41,566 nucleotides of DNA, from positions 1 to 41,566 of the forward strand of contig JAEYSJ010000081.1 in NCBI GenBank assembly GCA_023434855.1, in the 5' to 3' direction. The notes beneath the pieces are model-generated. The model worked only from the letters and a program-made list of their open reading frames with translations. It did not search any database and was not told the DNA's origin. The stretch comes from Bacillota bacterium. GTDB taxonomy: Bacteria > Bacillota_C > Negativicutes > JAEYSJ01. Shown in pieces: positions 34,335 through 41,566 of the stretch (its first letter is position 1; each line of letters opens with the position of its first letter). Both the position numbers and the translations under genes were made by a program.

Positions 34335-34829
34335 ATGACTAACACTGAAAAAAATTTGGCCGCTGCTTTTGCCGGCGAATCTCAGGCAAACCGTAAATAT
34401 CTGGCCTTTGCCAAACAAGCTGATGCCGAAGGCCATGCCCAGGTGGCCAAACTATTTCGCGCCGCCGCCGAAGCGGAAACAATTCATGCCCATTCACATT
34501 TAAAAGTGATGGGAGTAGTAAAATCTACCGCGGAAAACTTAAAAGCGGCCATCCAAGGCGAAACTTATGAATTTGAGCAAATGTATCCCGGATTTATTAA
34601 AGAAGCTGAAACAGAAAATAATGCAGCAGCTGTACGTTCCTTCATGTTTGCCAATGATACCGAAAAAGTACATGCCGAGCTATACACAAAATATCTGAAC
34701 AACCTGGATAAAAAAGCTGTTACTGATTTGTATCTCTGTGTCGCCTGCGGCCATATTGCTGAAGGCTCTGCCCCTGACAAATGTCCGGTTTGCGGCGCGG
34801 CAGCCAAAGCATATAAAAAAGTTGACTAA
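34335..34829 (+). CDS. rbr: Rubrerythrin
   Basis: 164 aa. Reduces hydrogen peroxide with electrons from rubredoxin or NADH oxidoreductases. The N-terminal ferritin-like four-helix domain has the diiron ligands in AAAFAGESQANRKY, EAETIHAHSH, GETYEFEQMYP and DTEKVHAELY. The C-terminal rubredoxin-like domain carries CVACGH and CPVCGA, one Fe(Cys)4 site. ATG with GGAGGG. Monocistronic, with a shared terminator downstream. The PerR-like box suggests induction by peroxide. Confidence 0.97.
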   Translation: MTNTEKNLAAAFAGESQANRKYLAFAKQADAEGHAQVAKLFRAAAEAETIHAHSHLKVMGVVKSTAENLKAAIQGETYEFEQMYPGFIKEAETENNAAAVRSFMFANDTEKVHAELYTKYLNNLDKKAVTDLYLCVACGHIAEGSAPDKCPVCGAAAKAYKKVD

Positions 34830-34841
34830 AACGAAGAGTTA

Positions 34842-34883
34842 AAAATCCTAAACCCTGATTTTGACTGGGTTTAGGATTTTTTT
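34842..34883. terminator. Bidirectional terminator, rubrerythrin and CBO0543-type gene
   Basis: AAAATCCTAAACCC with its inverted copy, an 11-nt loop, and seven T on the plus strand. It includes the stop codon of the convergent minus-strand gene. Confidence 0.9.
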
Positions 34884-35422
34884 ACTGTTTTTAACCATTC
34901 CATAATATATTTCAGGACTACCCCGATTAGAATGTAAAGCGGCAATGAGTAGCTATATTTCCATTTTAGCAGTTCATAAGCATTTATCCAGACAAGAAAG
35001 GGCTCACCAATAAATGAAAACGCTACAGCAAAAATCACCATTCTTTTAAGAAAGGACCTCCATTGGGGACTGTATTGATATATAAGCATATATGCTATTG
35101 GCAGCATGACCAGATGAATCCATATAATATGAGGAAATTGCGCAATAACATGATAGTTATAGCGCCATAACCGGTATTCATAACCAAATTCATCTGCAGA
35201 TACACCTACTATGGCAACCCATGAGCCAAACAGCAGTATTTCCATGATGTTTTTTCGATCAACAAGTTTAATCCATATGGCGGCACAAATTATGCTAAGA
35301 GCCGTTAATAAAAGCCATGGAAATGATAAAAGTTCATACCTGACCCAGTGAAGATATCGGTAATAAGCCAAAACATTTTCTAAATCTCGGACATACTCTG
35401 CTGAAGGGAATAGATTTTCCAT
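34871..35422 (-). CDS. CBO0543-type membrane protein, copy 1
   Basis: 183 aa, five or so membrane helices, no signal peptide. The family (CBO0543) is known only from Firmicutes genomes and has no assigned function. It aligns along its length with the protein at 36953-37498: a basic-acidic junction W-x-x-x-VD(R/K) after helix 1, a GSE/YEYRLWRYN-like LW(R/Q)YN, MP(I/V)(A/T)YM(L/V)IYQY, and EP before the last helices. ATG at 35420-35422 with GGAGGT. It ends a three-gene minus-strand operon (36678 to 34871). Confidence 0.75.
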   Translation of the reverse strand: MENLFPSAEYVRDLENVLAYYRYLHWVRYELLSFPWLLLTALSIICAAIWIKLVDRKNIMEILLFGSWVAIVGVSADEFGYEYRLWRYNYHVIAQFPHIIWIHLVMLPIAYMLIYQYSPQWRSFLKRMVIFAVAFSFIGEPFLVWINAYELLKWKYSYSLPLYILIGVVLKYIMEWLKTVKKS

Positions 35423-35437
35423 GTTACCTCCATATCA

Positions 35438-35890
35438 TTATGTTACCTTTGCTATCCCCATCGCGAGGTGATCGCAAAGAATTTCTTCGATAAATATTGC
35501 CTGATTTTCCTCACATTTTATTATTAGGACTACCTGTGCCGATTTGGCCTCTCCTTTCCCGGCCCGTTTTTTTCCGGTATAAAAAATGTCAATTGCCAGG
35601 CCCACTCCACCGCCTGCGAGCAAGCCCAAAAATCCCCATATCAATGGTCCACCCGGCCAAATGGAGCCATATATAGTAAATATTAGGGATGAAAAAGCTG
35701 CAGCGAGGAGAGCGCCGTCAATCTGGCTTATTCCATCGGCGTGATGAATAGTATCGAAAATTTGCCCTTGTGGCTGCCTTACTTCCAAAGGAGCGGCAAG
35801 TACATTAGTTTTTGGAATACCTTTAGCTTCAATACCGGAAATGGCTAATTCCAAAAAAATAGAATGCTCGAATGTTGAGATAATAAACAC
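35438..35890 (-). CDS. Small membrane protein with Gly-rich hydrophobic hairpin
   Basis: 150 aa. The N-terminal ~50 residues (FIISTFEHSIFLELAISGIE) have the alternating pattern of a small alpha/beta domain such as YflT/ACT-like regions (inferred). Two membrane segments at ~60-105 follow, the second Gly-rich (GFLGLLAGGGVGLAIDIFY). A short soluble C-terminal strand-helix part (SAQVVLIIKCEENQAIFIEE) ends it. GTG at 35888-35890 is preferred: GAGGAG lies 10 bp before; a TTG at 35906-35908 would overlap the upstream stop. Middle gene of the operon. No function known. Confidence 0.65.
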   Translation of the reverse strand: MFIISTFEHSIFLELAISGIEAKGIPKTNVLAAPLEVRQPQGQIFDTIHHADGISQIDGALLAAAFSSLIFTIYGSIWPGGPLIWGFLGLLAGGGVGLAIDIFYTGKKRAGKGEAKSAQVVLIIKCEENQAIFIEEILCDHLAMGIAKVT

Positions 35891-35904
35891 CTGCTGAATT
35901 CTCC

Positions 35905-36678
35905 TCAAAAAAGATTGTCAAGAGTCGCTGAATTAAAATAATAACGCTTTAGGTAATTAGCCTGCTCCAGGTTAAACAGCTTGTTATGCTCCACCGTTTT
36001 AACATATGAGTCATAAACGGCGAACCAGTGCAGCGAAGGCATGAAAAGCAGCCACTCCCAGTCTGCAACAGCAGCTGCTTTGGCATAATCTCCCCAGAAC
36101 GTGTAATTCAATACTTCAAATAAGTGTGAGAAGTATGCTATCACTATCCACCAGATTAAAATAAAAAAACCTGCAGGCAGTCGATGATCATATAAATGTC
36201 CCAGCCCCGGCATAAGGACGGACCAGCCTGCTGCTACCCAGGGGCTTCTTGGGTCTAAATAGTTGATCGCAACTGAATTCATTTCGACAGGTGCCGGTAT
36301 ATTCCCGGAACGCTCTGCTAATATCGCAAGTTTATTCAAATCAACGGTGGATCGGTAGCTGTCCCATATGCCAAACACGTATACCGCAATATACAACAGC
36401 AGCCAGCGTTGGTTGGCAACGGCTGCCGCTTCCTGAAACCGACCGGTGAATGTATTAAGAAAAATCAAGTTGATATGCGCTTGGGTGTTAATTACAATTT
36501 CCCAAATTATCAATATATAGCCGGTAATATGATTGCCTAATGCAATTTGCCCAAGCCCGGGAAAAACGACCGACCATAAGCTCATAACTACCGGGCTTCG
36601 CAAATGTATCATATTAATAGCAATTGGCGACATATAAGCCGTGGGTCGCCTTATAACTTTCCAGCCTGTATTGTCCAT
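35905..36678 (-). CDS. Membrane protein made of two tandem copies of one domain
   Basis: 257 aa. Residues 20-117 and 137-234 align without a gap at an offset of 117, with 41 of 98 identical by eye. Shared landmarks are AIN, RSP, WSV, PGLG, IW-x-IVI, AAAVA, W-LL, DSY and NKL. Each copy has two to three membrane segments; PGLG(Q/H)-(I/L) recalls TM2-type turn motifs, though I cannot assign a family. First gene of a three-gene operon; ATG at 36676-36678 with AGGAGA. No function known. Confidence 0.75.
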   Translation of the reverse strand: MDNTGWKVIRRPTAYMSPIAINMIHLRSPVVMSLWSVVFPGLGQIALGNHITGYILIIWEIVINTQAHINLIFLNTFTGRFQEAAAVANQRWLLLYIAVYVFGIWDSYRSTVDLNKLAILAERSGNIPAPVEMNSVAINYLDPRSPWVAAGWSVLMPGLGHLYDHRLPAGFFILIWWIVIAYFSHLFEVLNYTFWGDYAKAAAVADWEWLLFMPSLHWFAVYDSYVKTVEHNKLFNLEQANYLKRYYFNSATLDNLF

Positions 36679-36952
36679 CTAATCTCCTATCATTGATGAG
36701 AATTGCCGATCACTCAATATTTTGTTTTTCTATCCGGCTATCATTTTTAATATTACTTAAAAACACGCCAAATTTCTGTTCTAGAATGTGATAATATTGC
36801 AACATATATGCAAGGAATCTATTAAAACCTTCAACATGTGTGAAATAAAATAAGCCACTCTGATGAGCGGCTCTTTTTTTTGCAAAATATTTTATCGATA
36901 CCAATATATAAAATTCCTATGGGGAATATTAATCTCAGACAGGGGGGTATAA
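36679..36952. other. 274-bp divergent intergenic region
   Basis: Lies between the duplicated-domain gene and CBO0543-type copy 2. It holds an orphan plus-strand terminator at 36853-36881 and no convincing gene. A 64-codon minus-strand frame here lacks a ribosome site. Confidence 0.5.
36853..36881 (+). terminator. Orphan plus-strand terminator
   Basis: Stem AGCCACTC/GAGCGGCT (one mismatch), TGAT loop, then CTTTTTTTT. No plus-strand gene lies upstream; the nearest is the convergently placed rubrerythrin 2 kb back. It could end a small RNA or act as an attenuator ahead of the gene at 36953. Confidence 0.75.
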
Positions 36953-37498
36953 ATGATAGAGGCAACTAACGACCAGATAGCGTTACTTGAGAAACAACTT
37001 GTCCAGCTGAAAATCGAGAATTGGCTACGGGAAGATCTTTTCAGTCCCACCTGGTGGCTGATGCTAATAATCCTGGTAATTCCCTGGATCATTTGGTGGA
37101 GAATTGTAGACAAAAATCGCATTTTACAAATAACCCTTTTAGGAATGCTTGTTCTAATATTTTCGTCCTATTTAGATGCAATAGGCAGTGAGCTTGCCTT
37201 ATGGCAATATAATAAGATGCTGTTCCCCCTCTGGTCCAGACTAATATCCGTAGACTTTTCAGTAATGCCTGTGACATATATGGTTATCTACCAATACTTC
37301 AACGAATGGCGATCATATACATATGCCAGTATAGTTATCGCTTTATTATATGCGTTTGTAGCAGAACCCATGATTACCAGACTCGGCATTTACCAACAAA
37401 ATACCTGGAGTCTGTGGTATTCACTGGCAATATATATAATTCTACCCTTGTCCATTCGACTGCTTGTAGAAAAGATTTCTGCCCATAGTCAAAAATGA
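36953..37498 (+). CDS. CBO0543-type membrane protein, copy 2
   Basis: 181 aa, homologous to the protein at 34871-35422 (same helix pattern, LWQYN, MPVTYMVIYQYFNEWRS, AEP). It starts with a ~25-residue amphipathic helix (IEATNDQIALLEKQLVQLK) that copy 1 lacks in this form, possibly coiled-coil. ATG 36953 with GGGGGG upstream. It is divergent from the three-gene operon and converges on the DEAD-box gene with a 30-bp gap and no visible terminator. Function unknown. Confidence 0.75.
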   Translation: MIEATNDQIALLEKQLVQLKIENWLREDLFSPTWWLMLIILVIPWIIWWRIVDKNRILQITLLGMLVLIFSSYLDAIGSELALWQYNKMLFPLWSRLISVDFSVMPVTYMVIYQYFNEWRSYTYASIVIALLYAFVAEPMITRLGIYQQNTWSLWYSLAIYIILPLSIRLLVEKISAHSQK

Positions 37499-37528
37499 GA
37501 CATATCAATTACTAAACCCGTAATATTT

Positions 37529-38767
37529 TTACACCGTTGTTTTTTTCCTGCGGCTTCGCAAATTGGTCCCGCTGTGGGTGCGTTTTTCATTTTGCTGCTT
37601 TTGCTTGCCCCAAAATGGCACACCTGTATTTTTCTTTTCCCGTCTTGGTTGTGTATTTTTACCACCGGCAGGATTGCCAAAAGACTGGCCTGTCCCCCGT
37701 TCAATCAGCCGTAAATATTCGCGCTCCTCCGGTGTGACAAAGGTAATCGCCTCACCGGTTTCACCGGCCCTGCCTGTCCGGCCGATACGATGAATATAAC
37801 TGGCCACGTCATGGGGGATATCGTAATTAAATATATGGGTAACACCCTCAATATCAAGGCCGCGAGCGGCAATATCTGTCGCCACGAGAATTTGCAGTTT
37901 GGCCTCGCGAAATCGCTTTAGCACCTGCTCCCGTTTGGCCTGTGATAAATCACCGTGAAGTTCATCCGCCTTGTAACCGCGTACCGTTAGCGTCTCACCT
38001 AGTTCAATTGCCCGTTGTTTTGTATGGCAAAAAACGATTGCCAGATAGGGGCGATATTTATCCAACAAACCGCAGAGTTTGTCAACTTTTTCCTGCTCAG
38101 TTGTTCTGATAACAGTTTGCTTGATTTCGTCAAGGGTCACGCGTTCGCTAGCCACATGAATGTGCACAGGAGAATTCATGAAGCGCTTAGCCAACGCTTT
38201 TACCTGTGGCGGCATGGTAGCTGAAAATAGCATAGTTTGCCGTTTGGCTGATGTATGAATAATAAGTTCTTCTACATCATTTAGAAATCCCATATGGAGC
38301 ATTTGATCAGCTTCATCCAGTACCAGCCTGGTGATACCTGATAATGTTACCGTTCTCCGCCGCATATGATCCAACAGCCGTCCAGGTGTACCGATAATTA
38401 AATGAATGCTGCCTGTCAGCTTCTTCATCTGCTGTTCGACATCCTGTCCTCCATATACAGCCAGTACATTTAACTCCGCGGCAGCTGCCAGCTTTTTGGC
38501 CTCAAGGGTAATTTGCAGTGCCAGCTCCCTGGTAGGAGTTATAATCAATCCCTGAACATATGTTTTTTTGATATCGAGCTGCTGTAAGAGCGGCAAGATA
38601 AATGCCAATGTTTTGCCTGTGCCGGTCTGGGCTTGAACCGACACATCCCTGCCTGCCAGCAGTACCGGAATAGCCTGTAGTTGTACAGGAGTAGGTTCGG
38701 TTATACCATTTTCTTTTAATACAGTAATAAATTGATTCTTTATATTTAAACCAGAAAAGTCCGGCAT
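37529..38767 (-). CDS. DEAD-box RNA helicase
   Basis: 412 aa. Full helicase core: Q motif (EPTPVQLQAIP), motif I AQTGTGKT near 48, PTREL, TPGR, DEAD as LDEADQM, SAT, then the second RecA domain with ATDIAARGLDIEG and HRIGRTGRAG. The last ~55 residues are a basic, low-complexity RNA-binding tail (RREKKNTGV, ending RSRRKKTTV). No RbpA-type domain as in DbpA is seen. A role in ribosome assembly or mRNA turnover is inferred, of the CshA/DeaD type. ATG at 38765-38767 with GGAGGTGG. Confidence 0.93.
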   Translation of the reverse strand: MPDFSGLNIKNQFITVLKENGITEPTPVQLQAIPVLLAGRDVSVQAQTGTGKTLAFILPLLQQLDIKKTYVQGLIITPTRELALQITLEAKKLAAAAELNVLAVYGGQDVEQQMKKLTGSIHLIIGTPGRLLDHMRRRTVTLSGITRLVLDEADQMLHMGFLNDVEELIIHTSAKRQTMLFSATMPPQVKALAKRFMNSPVHIHVASERVTLDEIKQTVIRTTEQEKVDKLCGLLDKYRPYLAIVFCHTKQRAIELGETLTVRGYKADELHGDLSQAKREQVLKRFREAKLQILVATDIAARGLDIEGVTHIFNYDIPHDVASYIHRIGRTGRAGETGEAITFVTPEEREYLRLIERGTGQSFGNPAGGKNTQPRREKKNTGVPFWGKQKQQNEKRTHSGTNLRSRRKKTTV

Positions 38768-38908
38768 CGCGAGCAGCCACCTCCAAGCTTTAATTCCATA
38801 TAGTATACCACATTTTTGGCATTATTTACATCCATTCCAAATTGCTTTACAATGGAGCTAACATTGTTTTCCATATTATCATTGACTAATTGTAAGGGAG
38901 GGTCTGGT

Positions 38909-39070
38909 ATGTCCATTGCTGCGCTTCTTTTTCCCCAAAAACGTACACCTGTGGTAAAAAAAACTAATGAAACCGGCTCTATAAAGCAAACCGCCGTTGC
39001 TACCCCCCGTCCGGTTATTAAAGATATTACCCGTGAACAATGGTTTTGGGATAAAGCCGTCTTATCATAA
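38909..39070 (+). CDS. Small protein of unknown function, 53 aa
   Basis: ATG 38909 follows a strong GGGAGGG 7 bp upstream. The product, MSIAALLFPQKRTPVVKKTN at its start, is basic in the middle and ends ITREQWFWDKAVLS, with a Trp-rich tip. No signal peptide, membrane helix or cysteine pair. The reading frame continues upstream to 38816, but only the 38909 ATG has a ribosome site. It is not in an operon. No family recognised. Confidence 0.55.
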   Translation: MSIAALLFPQKRTPVVKKTNETGSIKQTAVATPRPVIKDITREQWFWDKAVLS

Positions 39071-39129
39071 CAAAAACGACCAGCGTCTTTGAATATTCAT
39101 TATATTCATCACATTGTTAAAAACTTGTC

Positions 39130-39276
39130 TAACCGCCAAGGACGCCAAGGTCGCCAAGAAAAACATTGGATTTTATTAATAAATGTTTAGATGCTTGACC
39201 CTTTTAAGGATGCATTTCCCTGATTAAAAATATTATCTCTCTGGAAAATATAAAAATACCCCCTTGGCAGTTAATC
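39130..39276. repeat. Palindromic repeat family A, truncated copy
   Basis: The left arm (39131-39160) has three CGCCAAG iterations as at 8009-8040. The A/T-rich centre is similar (AATAAATGTTTAGA versus TATAAATTTTTAGA). The right arm is reduced to CCCTTGGC then GTTAATCG, about 19 bp of the arm being missing relative to the first copy. Confidence 0.8.
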
Positions 39277-39352
39277 GTTTTCCCCTTGCCAAATTACTTC
39301 CTAAACGCTACCGGTCTGGCAGCCACAAAAATATATATTTCCCTATATTGTA

Positions 39353-39383
39353 AAAAAGAGTATGGTCAATGCCATACTCTTTT
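39353..39383 (-). terminator. Terminator of the pyruvate:ferredoxin oxidoreductase gene
   Basis: AAAAGAGTATGG/CCATACTCTTTT stem, TTTTTT on the minus strand, 22 bp past the stop codon. Confidence 0.9.
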
Positions 39384-39405
39384 CCTATAGTTATTATTCT
39401 TTTAT

Positions 39406-41566
39406 TTATTCTTTAGCCGCAGCCGCTTCTTTTTGAGAGACCGGAAGGCAGCTGGCCAAGCGTTGGTAGTTCTCCAGCCGTTCTTGAGCATCTTTTTCGG
39501 TCTTGGCAAAAAGTTCATCAGCTAATTCCGGGAATTGCTTTTTGAGGGAAGCGTAACGCACTTCACCCATCAGGAACTCTTTAAAGTCAGCAGTCGGTGC
39601 TTTTGAATCCAGGATGAACGGATTCTTATCAGCTTCTTTAAGCTGTGGGTTAAAGCGGAACAGTGACCAGTAACCGCAAGCTACGGCGCGTTTGGATTCT
39701 TCCTGGCTGTTGCCCATACCAGCTTTTAGACCGTGATTGATGCATGGCGCATAAGCTATAATAATGGACGGCCCGGGATAAGCCTCTGCCTCGGCAATGG
39801 CCTTAAGTGTTTGGTTCTTATCGGCACCCATGGCAATTTGCGCCACATATACATAGCCATAACTTATAGCCATCATGCCCAGATCTTTTTTCTTGGTATT
39901 TTTGCCGCTGGCAGCAAATTTAGCAATAGCAGCGGTCGGAGTAGCTTTGGAAGACTGACCGCCGGTATTGGAGTACACCTCAGTGTCAAATACCATAATA
40001 TTAACATCTTCACCAGAAGCTATTACATGATCTAAACCGCCAAATCCAATATCATAAGCCCAGCCGTCACCACCGAAAATCCACTGGGAACGTTTCACGA
40101 AAAAGTCTCTGTTGTTATAAATTTCATTAAGCAGCGCATCATTGCCTTTTTCATTTTTCAACAAAGCGGTAAGCTTATCCGCTCTTTCGCGAGTGCCGGC
40201 ACCATTGTCGATATTGGCCAGCCATTCTTCACAGGCAGCCTTTAAAGCTTCGCTAACATTCAACTTAGCAGCAGCCTCAATATCGGCAGCCAGTTTATTT
40301 CTGACTTGTTTTACCCCTAACACCATGCCCAGACCGAACTCGGCATTATCTTCAAAGAGAGAGTTTGCCCAAGCCGGGCCATGGCCTCTATAATTCTTGG
40401 TATAAGGCATGGACGGCGCACTGGCACCCCAGATGGAGGAACAACCGGTAGCATTGGCAACCATCATTCTGTCCCCAAATAACTGAGTAACCAGTTTAGC
40501 GTATGGGGTTTCTGTACAACCTGCGCAAGCACCGGAAAATTCCAATAGGGGCTGTTCAAACTGACTGCCTTTTACCGATTCCTTATTGACAGGGTTAGCT
40601 TTTGGAGAAACATTCAGGGCATATTCCCAATTGGCTACTTGATCCATTTGAGTACCAGCAGGCTTCATTTCCAGCGCCTTTTCTTTTGCCGGACAAACTT
40701 GAACGCAGTTGCCGCAGCCGGTGCAATCCAGCGGAGAAACAACTATGGCAAAATTGATATCCTTAATACCTGTAGCAGTTTTGGACTTAAAACCGGCAGG
40801 AGCTTTGACTACTTCTTCAGCATTTAACAGGACGGGCCGGATAGCGGCATGTGGGCATACATAGGAGCATTGGTTGCATTGGATACATTTGTCTGTCAGC
40901 CATTCAGGAACATCTACGGCAATACCACGCTTTTCATAGGCAGCCGTGCCTACCGGGAAGGTGCCGTCTTCCATGCCCACAAAGGCGCTTACTGGCAATT
41001 TATCGCCTTCCTGACGGTTCATCGGTTCGAGGATATTTTTGATGAAAGATGGTACTTCACTGGTGTCAGCCACTTCATCTTTGGCATTTTTCCAGGCATC
41101 AGGCACATTAACTTTCACGATGACGTTTACGCCTTTATCAATAGCAGCATTATTCATATCGACAATCTTCTGGCCTTTATTGCCATAAGACTTAACTACC
41201 GCATCTTTCAAGTATTTTACGGCGTCTTCCACAGGAATAATGTCAGCAATTTTAAAGAAAGCAGCCTGCATAATCATGTTAATTCTGCCGCCCAGACCAA
41301 TTTCTCTGGCGATATCCACTGCATTAAGAGTATAAAAATTAATTTGGTTAACGGCAATGTAACGCTTCATGGCAGCAGGTAATTTTTCATCCAGTTCTTT
41401 TTCGTTCCAGATGCAATTCAACAAGAAGCTGCCGCCTTTCTTCAAGCCTTCCAGCACATCATATTTATAAACATACGACTGATTATGGCAGGCCACAAAG
41501 TCGGCTTTATTAATCAGATACGGCGATTTGATTTGTTTTTTGCCAAATCTCAAATGAGAAATAGTA
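39406..41566 (-). CDS. nifJ: Pyruvate:ferredoxin (flavodoxin) oxidoreductase, C-terminal part
   Basis: Oxidises pyruvate to acetyl-CoA and CO2, reducing ferredoxin; central to anaerobic energy metabolism. About 720 of the usual ~1170 residues lie in the window. The frame runs off the right edge without a start (…TISHLRFGKKQIKSPYL matches the family interior). In order: end of the gamma domain, two [4Fe-4S] motifs (CIQCNQCSYVCP and CTGCGNCVQVCP), a Cys-rich link CAGCTETPYAK, and the thiamine-diphosphate domain (GGDGWAYDIGFGGLDH, EVYSNTGGQSSKATP). It is the single-chain type, all cofactor motifs intact. A terminator follows at once. Confidence 0.97.
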   Translation of the reverse strand, partial: TISHLRFGKKQIKSPYLINKADFVACHNQSYVYKYDVLEGLKKGGSFLLNCIWNEKELDEKLPAAMKRYIAVNQINFYTLNAVDIAREIGLGGRINMIMQAAFFKIADIIPVEDAVKYLKDAVVKSYGNKGQKIVDMNNAAIDKGVNVIVKVNVPDAWKNAKDEVADTSEVPSFIKNILEPMNRQEGDKLPVSAFVGMEDGTFPVGTAAYEKRGIAVDVPEWLTDKCIQCNQCSYVCPHAAIRPVLLNAEEVVKAPAGFKSKTATGIKDINFAIVVSPLDCTGCGNCVQVCPAKEKALEMKPAGTQMDQVANWEYALNVSPKANPVNKESVKGSQFEQPLLEFSGACAGCTETPYAKLVTQLFGDRMMVANATGCSSIWGASAPSMPYTKNYRGHGPAWANSLFEDNAEFGLGMVLGVKQVRNKLAADIEAAAKLNVSEALKAACEEWLANIDNGAGTRERADKLTALLKNEKGNDALLNEIYNNRDFFVKRSQWIFGGDGWAYDIGFGGLDHVIASGEDVNIMVFDTEVYSNTGGQSSKATPTAAIAKFAASGKNTKKKDLGMMAISYGYVYVAQIAMGADKNQTLKAIAEAEAYPGPSIIIAYAPCINHGLKAGMGNSQEESKRAVACGYWSLFRFNPQLKEADKNPFILDSKAPTADFKEFLMGEVRYASLKKQFPELADELFAKTEKDAQERLENYQRLASCLPVSQKEAAAAKE

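Larger units (their letters stand above)
39071..39405. other. 335-bp intergenic region with a family A repeat
   Basis: Holds the damaged family A repeat (39130-39276) and the terminator of the pyruvate:ferredoxin oxidoreductase gene (39353-39383). No gene seen. Confidence 0.6.

Noticed and set aside
36710..36904. 64-codon minus-strand frame in the divergent intergenic region
   Set aside because: No ribosome site, odd composition and a strong plus-strand terminator inside it.
34871..37498. Membrane cluster as a toxin-antitoxin or defence system
   Set aside because: No nuclease, kinase, reverse transcriptase or other effector domain is visible, and no mobile-element context.
40849..41382. 177-codon plus-strand frame within the oxidoreductase gene
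   Set aside because: Antisense to conserved ferredoxin motifs; codon use mirrors the real gene.

Overview
The window reads as chromosome of an anaerobic, endospore-forming Firmicute, most likely a Negativicute of the Sporomusa/Pelosinus kind (inferred from gene content and order; no rRNA is present to prove it). Sporulation is indicated by sigH and a spoIIP homologue. Anaerobic life is indicated by pyruvate:ferredoxin oxidoreductase, a PPi-type phosphofructokinase, a flavodiiron protein and a rubrerythrin. No plasmid, phage or transposase gene was seen.

Layout. 0-4.3 kb: two tRNA genes, a YetF-type membrane protein, a long non-coding stretch with repeats, then a PPi-phosphofructokinase/leucine dehydrogenase operon. 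4.3-29 kb: a shuffled version of the Bacillus ctsR-mcsA-mcsB-clpC-radA-disA-yacL-ispD-ispF-gltX-cysE-cysS-mrnC-rlmB-rae1-sigH neighbourhood, mostly on the minus strand. Here ispD and ispF are fused, thyX and a vanW gene have joined the cysS-sigH part, carD sits before yacL, and radA lies on the opposite strand next to a lipase. A plus-strand block (MazG-like gene, spoIIP, small spoIIP-related gene) is wedged between carD and disA. 29-34.8 kb: rlmI, a membrane hydrolase, flavodiiron protein, FabK-type reductase, a SpeD homologue and rubrerythrin. 34.9-37.5 kb: four uncharacterised membrane-protein genes. 37.5-41.6 kb: a DEAD-box helicase, a 53-codon orphan gene and the C-terminal part of pyruvate:ferredoxin oxidoreductase.

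Regulation visible in the sequence: a cysteine T-box riboswitch before cysE-cysS-mrnC-thyX, four CtsR-type half sites bracketing the ctsR -10 box, a PerR-like box before rubrerythrin, tandem sigma-A promoters before carD, and many intrinsic terminators.

The points most worth a second look are: (1) a SpeD homologue whose pyruvoyl-forming serine is replaced by glycine; (2) the membrane-protein cluster at 34.9-37.5 kb, with two CBO0543-type paralogues around a protein built from an ungapped internal duplication; (3) a palindromic repeat inserted inside the cysteine T-box leader, with further copies elsewhere; (4) a stand-alone copy of the SpoIIP N-terminal domain beside spoIIP. Two other families of palindromic intergenic repeats are also present. 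I see no defence island, CRISPR array or biosynthetic cluster.
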